From Actinomycetota bacterium (GTDB lineage: Bacteria > Actinomycetota > Humimicrobiia > Humimicrobiales > Humimicrobiaceae), in assembly GCA_018897225.1 (NCBI GenBank), contig JAHILC010000139.1, forward strand, positions 1 through 5,263: 5,263 nt of DNA. The letters run 5' to 3'. Numbering within the stretch: the first letter of the stretch is position 1; every line of letters begins with the position of its first letter. Of this stretch, positions 1 to 4,548 are shown in pieces. Below the pieces are notes generated by a model. It did no database searches and had not been told where the DNA came from. It worked only from the letters and a program-made list of their open reading frames with translations. The position numbers were made by a program, and so were the translations under genes.

Positions 1-165
1 TAAATAATATTTTAATTATTAGCAAACCTTTCAAGAGTTTAAATATTATTAGGACAAAAAGCAATTTTTTCATTCTGCTCTAATTTTATAAATTTTTCAT
101 CGTGTTGTCTAAAGATATTCTTACACATGAGACCGTCTATGATGTTGTTAAACCTCTTAGCCATT

Positions 166-405
166 CTAATTTATAGCTGCTATTAACAGTAATTGTAAAA
201 GTAATGGAACTGTTTTAGTGAATTTGCCGCACTTAACTAATCCATTCCTCATGCCACAATGTAAAGCTGAATGCTTGGAAGAATATAATCCTTTTGTTAC
301 TAATAATGCATTAACAGCATCAAACATAGCATAATAAATACGATTTACCGTTGAATTCAAAGTAGTGTCGTCAATATAACTTTTAGCATAGGACAAAGTA
401 TTTTT
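166..405 (-). pseudogene. HEPN-domain (UPF0332-type) toxin, internal fragment
   Basis: This is the middle part of a HEPN-domain protein of the UPF0332 type, the family usually paired with a minimal nucleotidyltransferase. The recognisable core is NSTVNRIYYAMFDAVNALL followed by TKGLYSSKHS, which matches the family pattern N-S-A-V-N-R-I-Y-Y-A-M-F. The frame is open from codon K at 405. An in-frame TAA lies just upstream, and only a TTG (396) could serve as start, without a Shine-Dalgarno. The family's usual first 20 or so residues are missing, and after KCGKFTK the sequence becomes a short unrelated hydrophobic tail ending at TAG. The C-terminal half, which would carry the Rx4-6H-type RNase motif, is absent, so it is very unlikely to be an active toxin. 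The missing N-terminus may be the stub at 2846-2899, which joins to it in frame. Family assignment is secure; the single-gene origin is inference. Confidence 0.75.
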
Positions 406-417
406 TTATACTGTATT

Positions 418-450
418 AAATATCAGAAATTTGTGTAATACCTGATATTT
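418..450. repeat. 9-bp inverted repeat (hairpin)
   Basis: AAATATCAG (418-426) pairs perfectly with CTGATATTT (442-450) around a 15-base loop, and a T/A run follows. The left arm and loop overlap the direct repeat at 420-439. It could be a weak transcription terminator or part of a mobile-element end. No function is shown by the sequence. Confidence 0.4.
420..439 (+). repeat. 20-bp direct repeat, left copy
   Basis: The 20 bases ATATCAGAAATTTGTGTAAT recur at 4773-4792 with one mismatch (T to C at the twelfth base) in the same orientation. The two copies bracket almost the whole TA region, 4.35 kb apart. By rough estimate such a match is unlikely by chance even at this base composition. The copies may be ends of a lost insertion sequence or traces of a boundary. 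Confidence 0.5.
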
Positions 451-634
451 TTAAAAAAGCTGAAATGCTTAAAATGCATATCAAAAGTTGACCTCTCTGC
501 ATTAAAAGCTGCAAAAGGCGTTTTCTGGGATCTTTGAAACCATTTAAGAACCGGGGCATATTTATACAAATATTTATACACAAAAATAGACATAAATATT
601 TACATTTTGAATTATCTATTTTGCATCAATACCC

Positions 635-644
635 GTGAGCTCAC
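635..644. repeat. perfect 10-bp palindrome GTGAGCTCAC downstream of hepT
   Basis: GTGAGCTCAC lies 4 bases past the hepT stop codon. It overlaps by one base a second, AT-only imperfect palindrome (CAATTT-AATTT-AAATTG, 644-660) that covers the hepT stop. There is no U-run on the hepT side, so it is not a convincing intrinsic terminator. Confidence 0.3.
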
Positions 645-647
645 AAT

Positions 648-1106
648 TTAATTTAAATTGTCTATAAATCCATTAAGATTATCTTTAAGTTCACTTAGGA
701 CTGCTTGTGCAGATAAAGATAAATTCTTAAATCTTTCCCATCTAAGTTCAAAACCATAAATGTTTCTGAATAGATGACGGAAACGAAGATATTCTTTTAA
801 TTTTTCCAATAATTCTTCACTGATTACTGCAGTCTTTATTGTTTCTGCAGGACGTGCCATCTGCAAAAGAAGATCTGTGTGCCAATCATAACCCCTGGGA
901 AGCTCATTGTTTATATAAATTGCAATTCTTTTAAAAATTTTTTCCACACCACAATAAAAATCATGGATAATACTTCCGGCAGCTCTTGTTTCTATAAAGT
1001 TTGGCTTATCGGTAAATCTATCAGTCACCAATATAATTTCTTTTACCAATCTTTCCAGATTTTCTATCTCAATTTCTATTTGTTTTTTTAGATTATTTTT
1101 ATCCAT
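648..1106 (-). CDS. hepT: HepT-like HEPN toxin (predicted ribonuclease)
   Basis: This is a 152-residue, all-helical HEPN protein of the HepT-like group, the toxin partner of an MntA-type nucleotidyltransferase. Known HepT proteins are RNases, or tRNA-targeting toxins, controlled by AMPylation from MntA. The recognisable block is near residues 106-125, YLRFRHLFRNIYGFEL, then RWERF. It contains R110-x4-N115-x-Y117, the place of the HepT Rx4HxY motif, but with Asn instead of His. Upstream is the AAGSIIHDFYCGVEKIF helix (42-58) typical of this subgroup. The start codon overlaps the last 8 bases of mntA, and a GGAG sits about 9 bases before it inside mntA, so the two are translationally coupled. 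Length is normal for the family. Whether the Asn reduces activity, or is common in this subgroup, cannot be decided here. Confidence 0.85.
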   Translation of the reverse strand: MDKNNLKKQIEIEIENLERLVKEIILVTDRFTDKPNFIETRAAGSIIHDFYCGVEKIFKRIAIYINNELPRGYDWHTDLLLQMARPAETIKTAVISEELLEKLKEYLRFRHLFRNIYGFELRWERFKNLSLSAQAVLSELKDNLNGFIDNLN

Positions 1107-1395
1107 ATATCAGTTCTCCCTCTTTGAGGGTTTTTTCCTTTAAACTTTCAAAGGCATCTTCAAAAGGGATAAGATTTAATTCTAATCCAGAAGGTAAGAT
1201 ATCCCATAACTCGGTTAGTGATTTTATATAAAGATCTGGAGATAAACCCTCCACAACCAAATCAATATCCGATCTTTCATGAACATAACCTTCCACAAGT
1301 GATCCGATAAGAAATACTTTCTTTACTTTATATTTATTTTTTAATATCCATACACATTTTTCAGCAATTTCCCGTAATTCCTCTATTTTATTCAT
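1099..1395 (-). CDS. mntA: MntA-like minimal nucleotidyltransferase antitoxin
   Basis: This 98-residue minimal nucleotidyltransferase is the antitoxin of the HepT/MntA system. MntA proteins transfer AMP from ATP onto a tyrosine of the HEPN toxin and silence it. The signature GSx10DxD is complete: G31-S32, then ten residues, then D43-I-D45 (GSLVEGYVHERSDID). The position where the third metal-binding Asp usually sits (family pattern V-D-L-V-P) reads L73-N74-L-I-P, so an Asn stands where Asp is expected; one G-to-A change in the codon would explain it. The start ATG has a strong Shine-Dalgarno AAGGAGG (1402-1408 on the complement) 6 bases upstream. The gene overlaps hepT by 8 bases. Family call is secure; catalytic competence is uncertain because of N74. 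Confidence 0.87.
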   Translation of the reverse strand: MNKIEELREIAEKCVWILKNKYKVKKVFLIGSLVEGYVHERSDIDLVVEGLSPDLYIKSLTELWDILPSGLELNLIPFEDAFESLKEKTLKEGELIYG

Positions 1396-1632
1396 TTATT
1401 GCCTCCTTATTATGAAAATGTGACACATTCAAATATTTTTATATCTATCTAATATTTTTTTATTTATTTTCCAATTCTCTGACTAAGTTGATTTCCTCTT
1501 TTTATAATATCTATAATTTCGAATGCTCAATGCGTTAAATATCCTATAAAATAACCCTAACTATTTATTATTATACCAAATCTATCACTTAAAAAGAAAA
1601 AATTCTGAAAATAATCAGCAATTAATCATCTC

Positions 1633-1661
1633 TTGCAAAATAAATAATTATGAGATACAGT
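1633..1661 (+). promoter_or_regulatory. candidate sigma-70-type promoter of vapBC
   Basis: TTGCAA (1633-1638), a 17-base spacer and TACAGT (1656-1661) lie 33 bases ahead of the vapB start. Each hexamer matches consensus at four of six positions. The -10 overlaps the first copy of a repeated motif, which fits an autoregulated TA promoter. AT-rich sequence produces chance matches, hence moderate confidence. Confidence 0.4.
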
Positions 1662-1679
1662 TAAACAAAATGAGATACA
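1650..1679 (+). promoter_or_regulatory. tandem 10-bp repeats, probable VapB operator
   Basis: ATGAGATACA occurs twice, at 1650-1659 and 1670-1679, exactly 20 bases (about two helical turns) apart on the same strand. The pair covers the candidate -10 and reaches the Shine-Dalgarno. Ribbon-helix-helix antitoxins bind short repeated sites on one face of DNA, so this is the natural operator for VapB-VapC self-repression. Repeat and spacing are seen directly; binding is inferred. Confidence 0.5.
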
Positions 1680-1693
1680 AGGAGGTAATTGTT

Positions 1694-1933
1694 ATGCCAA
1701 TGAGTTTGCGACTACCAACAAAAAAAGTAAGCATGATAGAAAAAGCGGCAATAAAAGAGAAAAAATCGAAGACAGCCTTTGTCATTGAGGCAATCGATGA
1801 AAAGCTTGGATTGGTCAAAAACAGAGAAAGCGCATTGCGTGATTTTGCAGGATGGCTTTCCAGCAAGGAAGCAGAGGAACTGCGGCGCGCTACATCTGTA
1901 TTTGAAACCATTCAGGAAGGCGACTGGAAATGA
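1694..1933 (+). CDS. VapB-like ribbon-helix-helix antitoxin
   Basis: This is a 79-residue antitoxin. The N-terminal part (SLRLPTKKVSMIEKAAIKE, then KSKTAFVIEAIDEKLGL) has the layout of a ribbon-helix-helix DNA-binding domain: a short beta strand at residues 3-7, then two helices. The charged C-terminal tail would wrap the toxin. I place the start at ATG 1694, giving MPMSLRL, because AAGGAGG at 1679-1685 lies 8 bases before it; the upstream in-frame ATG at 1670 overlaps that ribosome site and has none of its own. The stop overlaps the VapC start by 4 bases (ATGA). GC content is about 45 percent by rough count, above the roughly 30 percent of the neighbouring minus-strand genes, suggesting a different origin. 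A tandem motif upstream suggests self-repression. Confidence 0.8.
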   Translation: MPMSLRLPTKKVSMIEKAAIKEKKSKTAFVIEAIDEKLGLVKNRESALRDFAGWLSSKEAEELRRATSVFETIQEGDWK

Positions 1934-2328
1934 GACTCATTCTGGATACGAACGTATATTCTGACTATGCGGAAGGGAAGCCCGAGGTCGTTGATATTAT
2001 CGCCCGCAAAGCGCAAGAGATTTGTTTTCCTGCAATAGTTTTGGGTGAACTTTATTACGGGTTTGGGAAAAGTTCCCGAAAGAAATTAAACGAACAGAAG
2101 ATTGAGCAATTTATTAATCTTTTTCATGTGGAAATAGTCGCGGCTGGTGAAAATGTTTCCCGTAAATATGCGCTTATCTATGAATATTTAGAGAAAAAAG
2201 GATGTAAAATTCCCATTAACGATGTTTGGATTGCCGCTTGTTGCATGGCTGATGGCGGCACCCTTTTGACCCGGGATAATCATTTTAATAATGTCGAGCA
2301 AATCGAAAAGATCGTATTGGATTATTAG
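1930..2328 (+). CDS. vapC: VapC-family PIN-domain ribonuclease toxin
   Basis: This 132-residue PIN-domain protein is of full family length. VapC toxins are Mg2+-dependent RNases that cut tRNA or rRNA and are blocked by the cognate VapB. The acidic metal-binding residues are all visible: D6 in LILDTNVYSDY, E40 in VLGELYYGF, D98 in INDVWIAA and D116 in LLTRDNHF. The order and spacing are standard, and the TRDNHF block is typical of VapC. The gene starts inside the vapB stop (ATGA overlap), so the pair is translationally coupled. It is the only plus-strand operon here, opposite in direction to the mntA-hepT and DUF2442 genes on each side. The catalytic set is intact, so I expect an active toxin. 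Confidence 0.9.
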   Translation: MRLILDTNVYSDYAEGKPEVVDIIARKAQEICFPAIVLGELYYGFGKSSRKKLNEQKIEQFINLFHVEIVAAGENVSRKYALIYEYLEKKGCKIPINDVWIAACCMADGGTLLTRDNHFNNVEQIEKIVLDY

Positions 2329-2443
2329 CGATAACGCCCTGTTTTTTTATTCTTCATAATTGGTGCTTAATACCCACCTTTAGTATTTTCTTTACAACAT
2401 TATAACCCTCAATAAATACGATAATTCTGTTGCGTGTCAAGCC

Positions 2444-2501
2444 GCCCAACGTATAAATTAACGGGCGGCTATTCGCCGTCCCGTTGAATGGCTTGTTAGA
2501 T
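2444..2501 (-). other. attC: integron cassette recombination site (attC, 59-base element)
   Basis: Read on the minus strand, the site has R'' ATCTAAC (fits RYYYAAC), an 8-base spacer, L'' CAACGGGACGGC, a 5-base loop GAATA, L' GCCGCCCGTT, a short spacer and R' GTTGGGC (fits GTTRRRY). The L arms form a 10-bp stem with one extra base (A in L'', the T at 2479 on the plus strand). Classical attC sites such as those of aadA cassettes also carry their extra base in L'', and this is why I orient the site on the minus strand. Total length is 58 bases, the size of short attC sites. It lies 36 bases beyond the DUF2442 stop, where a cassette's attC should be. No integrase gene or attI is in the window. 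Confidence 0.75.
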
Positions 2502-2599
2502 GATTTTTTGCTATTTTTGATTTCAGAGGATATTTTTCAGGTTGTTCTTAGGTTATTAACTTCCAGATCAATATCTAAATCAGGCCAATACAAATGATA
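2484..2599 (+). repeat. dispersed repeat, copy A (DUF2442 3' end plus attC edge)
   Basis: This stretch is about 90 percent identical to 3890-4002, with around ten mismatches and one 3-base gap. It covers the last 20 or so codons of the DUF2442 gene, the 3' untranslated part and the R'' side of the attC. Identity fades inside the attC L'' arm. The other copy carries the end of the parE-like gene. Confidence 0.85.
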
Positions 2600-2771
2600 T
2601 CCATGAAGCAACTGAACGTTATGTATGGAACTTAGTGCTTGTTCCCTAAAATAAGGATAATCTTCATAGCTTAAGAAAATATTCTTTTCCCTTTACAAAA
2701 ACCCAAATACCAAAAGGGGTTATATTCTCAACGCTTATTGAAATGTCTTTGCCATGCTTTAATGATTTCAT
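2537..2771 (-). pseudogene. DUF2442 family protein, frameshifted
   Basis: This small gene of the DUF2442 family is broken by one extra A on the minus strand (either of positions 2671-2672). Before the shift the product begins MKSLKHGKDISIS and includes the family's PFGIWVFVKGKEYFL block; after it, the other frame continues with SYEDYPYF, HNVQLLHGYHLYWPDLDID and ends LEVNNLRTT. Rejoined, it is 77 residues, normal for the family. Unrepaired, translation stops after 35 residues (TGA at 2664-2666). The second of two nearby ATGs is chosen because AGGAG is 7 bases upstream. It starts inside the end of the DUF4160 gene, the arrangement seen in DUF4160-DUF2442 pairs, which are putative TA modules. 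Programmed frameshifting is possible but there is no obvious slippery site. The 3' end is shared with the parE-like gene. Confidence 0.8.
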
Positions 2772-2853
2772 TTTCATGCTCCTCATTAATTTTTTGAATT
2801 TCTTTCAATCTTTTTGGGTCTAACCCGTGAGATAAAGCCAGTGAGATTTTTGG
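2728..2853 (-). pseudogene. DUF4160 family protein, C-terminal fragment
   Basis: This 41-codon fragment, PKISLALSHGLDPKRLKEIQ, then KINEEHENEIIKAWQRHF, resembles the C-terminal third of DUF4160 proteins: a Ser-His-Gly/Arg-Gly turn, a helix with LKEI, then an E-x4-AW-x3-F ending. The N-terminal part with the family's conserved PPHIHV region is missing; an in-frame TAG lies three codons upstream of the fragment and the sequence there belongs to another gene, the HEPN stub. Its stop lies 41 bases inside the DUF2442 gene, matching the tight pairing of these two families. DUF4160 is regarded as a putative toxin or TA partner; its biochemical role is not established to my knowledge. The fragment cannot be functional. 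Confidence 0.6.
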
Positions 2854-2899
2854 CTTTCTCTAGGCGGTATTTTACCAGATCAATAAATTCCTGTTTCAT
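2846..2899 (-). pseudogene. N-terminal stub of a HEPN (UPF0332-type) toxin
   Basis: The codons MKQEFIDLVKYRLEKAKN match the typical N-terminus of UPF0332-type HEPN proteins, where Y-R-L-E-K-A-K-E-T-L starts the first helix. After this the frame runs into unrelated sequence, where the DUF4160 fragment begins in another frame. The ATG overlaps the stop of the upstream remnant by 4 bases (ATGA), the usual coupling of a nucleotidyltransferase-HEPN operon. The fragment at 166-405 begins with KNTLSYAKSYIDD, which continues this helix perfectly, and both broken ends share AAAAAT. I infer that they are two halves of one gene separated by an insertion. Confidence 0.6.
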
Positions 2900-3013
2900 A
2901 CATGAAATCCTTCTTTATCTATATTCAAGTGAAGAGGCATTACTTTAGCTAAAGGCATGTTCCAGAAATCTTTGTTTTCTACTGTCTCTGCATCAAAATT
3001 CTTATAAATCCCA
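2896..3013 (-). pseudogene. C-terminal remnant, probably of a nucleotidyltransferase antitoxin
   Basis: This open frame ends in DFWNMPLAKVMPLHLNIDKEGFHV. The closing P-L-x-L-N-I-x-K-E-G-(hydrophobic) pattern recalls the end of MNT-type nucleotidyltransferases that precede UPF0332 HEPN genes. The ATGA overlap with the HEPN stub supports that pairing. The GS...DxD catalytic core is absent; upstream, the frame continues only as a shadow of relE, so the gene's front was probably lost when the Phd/RelE module became its neighbour. Assignment rests on a short pattern and on context, so it is tentative. Confidence 0.4.
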
Positions 3014-3367
3014 TTATAAGTTGTCAAATATATCTTTGAATACCTTATCCCCATACTTTTCATAGAGCTTAACAGCTTCTTCGTAACAGGCGCTATCGTC
3101 TCGCTTTGAAATGACAAGTATGTTCATTATTTCACCACTATGAGTCAATGAATAAACAACTCTTATGCCAATATCTCTATACTTAATTTTAAAAAATCCT
3201 GTAAGGTTATACCCACCTTTATTACCGAGAGGTTTGCCATAGCCATCAGGATTTGGTAATGGATTTTTAATTACTTTCTTTATACCTGCCAAGACCTGTT
3301 TTTGAATAATGTTATCGAATACAGGCAGAGCTTTTCTTGCTTCCTTTGAAAATTTAATTTCCCACAT
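3014..3367 (-). CDS. RelE/ParE-superfamily toxin (mRNA interferase type)
   Basis: This is a 117-residue toxin of the RelE/ParE fold. The recognisable parts are KFSKEARKAL (residues 5-14), the central GYNLTGFFKIKYRDIGIRVVYSL stretch (52-74) and ILVISKRDDSACYEEAVKLY (83-102). These match the RelE/StbE pattern Y-R-I/V-R-x-G-x-R-V-V-Y followed by I-x-K-R-x-D-x-x-Y. Arg and Lys residues in the central and C-terminal strands (R64, R69, K88, R89) are candidates for RNA contact. RelE toxins cut mRNA on the ribosome. Its start shares one base with the stop of the Phd-like antitoxin (TAATG), so translation is coupled. Full length with no visible defect. The call between RelE-type RNase and another superfamily activity rests on the motif pattern. 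Confidence 0.85.
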   Translation of the reverse strand: MWEIKFSKEARKALPVFDNIIQKQVLAGIKKVIKNPLPNPDGYGKPLGNKGGYNLTGFFKIKYRDIGIRVVYSLTHSGEIMNILVISKRDDSACYEEAVKLYEKYGDKVFKDIFDNL

Positions 3368-3753
3368 TATTCAATTTCCACGCTGTCTTCGAGATCATTT
3401 ATCTCTTTTTCTGATATTCCCAGTTCTGCCAAAACAGACTCAAAGCTGTGAGCCTCCTGCTCTTTATATGTTTTAGATACCTCTAATGCACTATTTATCA
3501 AATGATACTCATCAACCTTTTCAAGTAAGAGCTCCATTTTTTTTGCTTTTTCAACAATCTCACTATATTCATCAATTGAAATTAAAACAGCAGATGGCTG
3601 ATTATTTTTGAGCACCACATATCCATTTCTGTTTTTCTTTATGTCTTCAAATATTTTAGCGGTTTTACCCTTGCTGAAATCAGAAATTGAAACTAATCGG
3701 TTTACAAAACCAAGAATATTATCATTTGTATACATTATATTACCAGCTTTCAT
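3367..3753 (-). CDS. Phd/YefM-family antitoxin
   Basis: This 128-residue antitoxin has a Phd/YefM N-terminal DNA-binding and dimerisation domain, residues about 15-66: LVSISDFSKGKTAKIFEDI, then NGYVVLKNNQPSAVLISIDEY. The block VVLKNNQPSAVLIS is the hallmark of the family (strand-turn-strand, then helix). The remainder (67-128) is a long charged helix and an acidic tail ending EDSVEIE that would neutralise the RelE partner. The start at 3753 is preceded by AGGAG with 9 bases of spacing; a later in-frame ATG (codon 7) lacks one. It overlaps relE by one base. Phd-type antitoxins repress their own operon, and a plausible promoter lies about 40 bases upstream. Confidence 0.88.
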   Translation of the reverse strand: MKAGNIMYTNDNILGFVNRLVSISDFSKGKTAKIFEDIKKNRNGYVVLKNNQPSAVLISIDEYSEIVEKAKKMELLLEKVDEYHLINSALEVSKTYKEQEAHSFESVLAELGISEKEINDLEDSVEIE

Positions 3754-3793
3754 TACACATCTCTCCTGATATATTATTTATATTATTTAATAT

Positions 3794-3822
3794 TTTATAC
3801 TAAAAAATAAAAATGTCCACAA
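3794..3822 (-). promoter_or_regulatory. candidate promoter of the Phd/RelE operon
   Basis: On the minus strand, TTGTGG (complement of 3817-3822), a 17-base spacer and TATAAA (complement of 3794-3799) precede the antitoxin start by about 40 bases. The -10 is good and the -35 weak. An inverted repeat ATTTAC...GTAAAT (3824-3829 and 3844-3849) just upstream could be an operator. The region is very AT-rich, so chance matches are likely. Confidence 0.3.
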
Positions 3823-3889
3823 TATTTACCTAATAATATTTATGTAAATTTCTCTTGCAGAACATGAATGCAGCCCGCTATAGGATTTT

Positions 3890-4002
3890 TTGGATGACTT
3901 GTTGGATGATTTTTTGCTTTATTTGATTTCAATGGATATTTTTCAGGGTGTTAGGTTATTAACTTCCGGGTCAATATCTAAATCAGGCCAATACAAATGA
4001 TA
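3890..4002 (+). repeat. dispersed repeat, copy B (parE 3' end plus half attC)
   Basis: This is the second copy of the repeat at 2484-2599, in the same orientation. It carries the final 20 or so codons of the ParE-like gene, its stop and about 40 bases beyond, ending in an R''-like box ATCCAAC (minus strand, 3901-3907) and the spacer AAGTCATC. The L' and R' parts of an attC are absent, so this is a truncated or decayed site. Confidence 0.8.
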
Positions 4003-4242
4003 CCCAATGTAGATATGATCTTTCTCGATTGAATACAAAATTCTATAAGGAAATTTATGCACTAAACATTTCCTCACTTCTCCTATCTCTACGGGCCAAG
4101 CATTAGGATGCTCAAAGAGTCGCTTAACGGATTTCTTTATCTCTTCCCTAAATTTTTCACCTAATCCTGGGTACTCAAGCTCATAAAATTCAATAGCATC
4201 TTCAAATTCATCCTTAGCAATCTCATTGAAGACTACTTTCAT
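3943..4242 (-). CDS. ParE-like toxin with a DUF2442-derived C-terminal tail
   Basis: This 99-residue protein has residues 1-79 typical of ParE/RelE-superfamily 'plasmid stabilisation' toxins: FNEIAKDEFEDAIEFYE (5-21), GLGEKFREEI (26-35), then CLVHKFPYRILYSIEKDHIYI (59-79). In this family the next strand normally reads like L-A-V-A-H-x-x-R-K-P. Here it is replaced by GYHLYWPDLDID and a tail ending EVNNLTP, which matches the end of the DUF2442 pseudogene at 2537-2671. The shared DNA continues past the stop, so the join came from recombination rather than convergence. The frame is intact and the start shares one base with the antitoxin stop (TAATG). ParE C-termini contribute to toxin function, so activity may be altered or lost. 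The hybrid might be an attenuated protein that still binds its antitoxin; that is inference. Confidence 0.8.
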   Translation of the reverse strand: MKVVFNEIAKDEFEDAIEFYELEYPGLGEKFREEIKKSVKRLFEHPNAWPVEIGEVRKCLVHKFPYRILYSIEKDHIYIGYHLYWPDLDIDPEVNNLTP

Positions 4243-4454
4243 TATATCTTCCTGCCAAATATCTTTTCGGCCGGAATGCCTTTTAACTTGCCACTTTTAT
4301 AAGCAGAAAGCCGTTTTTCAGCCTCAATAGCCCAAATTTCATCGATCTTTTTATCCGGTTCATCTAGACTCAACAAGAGACCTTCAACGATGAGAAACTT
4401 TTCTTGTGGTTTTAGTTGCAACGCTTTTTCTAACAAAGTCTTACTGGACTCCAT
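4242..4454 (-). CDS. addiction-module antitoxin (PF09720-like)
   Basis: This is a 70-residue antitoxin of the 'putative addiction module component' type, the usual partner of ParE-like toxins. The family pattern is clear: LLEKALQLKPQEKFLIVEGLL (8-28), the SLDEPD turn (29-34), DEIWAIEAEKRLSAYKSGKL (38-57) and IPAEKIFGRK at the end. Length is normal. GGAGG (complement of 4462-4466) sits 7 bases before the ATG. The stop overlaps the toxin's start by one base. No DNA-binding domain is apparent, as is normal for this family. Its upstream region contains the end of a probable IS remnant, so the promoter may lie in that remnant. Confidence 0.88.
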   Translation of the reverse strand: MESSKTLLEKALQLKPQEKFLIVEGLLLSLDEPDKKIDEIWAIEAEKRLSAYKSGKLKGIPAEKIFGRKI

Positions 4455-4548
4455 CGTAACACCTCCACTTCCCTATGAATTACCTAATTTCTGTTAAACC
4501 CAAAATATATCTTGCTAGGCACAGCATTTTTTATAGAATGTGGCATCC

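Noticed and set aside
39..164. Minus-strand open frame of 41 codons downstream of the HEPN fragment
   Set aside because: It does not match the missing HEPN C-terminus, lacks a Shine-Dalgarno and has no known pattern.
416..559. Minus-strand open frame of 47 codons starting MPRFLNGFKDPRKR
   Set aside because: There is no convincing ribosome site, no recognisable family, and another frame across the same bases looks equally protein-like. It may be old debris, but I cannot support a gene.
879..1091. Plus-strand open frame of 70 codons inside hepT
   Set aside because: It lies wholly antisense to the well-supported hepT gene, has no Shine-Dalgarno and shows no family pattern.
1446..1474. Possible mntA promoter on the minus strand (TTGGAA, 17-base spacer, TAGATA)
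   Set aside because: The -10 matches only three of six consensus positions in a very AT-rich stretch, so it is not distinguishable from chance.
1534..1540. GTTAAAT, which fits the GTTRRRY core of an attC
   Set aside because: No partner RYYYAAC/GTTRRRY box and no L-arm stem lie within attC distance. In AT-rich DNA this 7-mer is expected by chance.
1648..1911. Minus-strand open frame opposite vapB
   Set aside because: It is antisense to vapB, whose ribosome site, ribbon-helix-helix pattern and overlap with vapC make it the real gene.
1779..1964. Plus-strand frame overlapping vapB and vapC
   Set aside because: It is out of frame with both supported genes and has no recognisable domain.
2329..2352. 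Possible terminator after vapC (GCG-ATAA-CGC then a T run)
   Set aside because: The stem is only three base pairs, too weak to call despite the seven T residues that follow.
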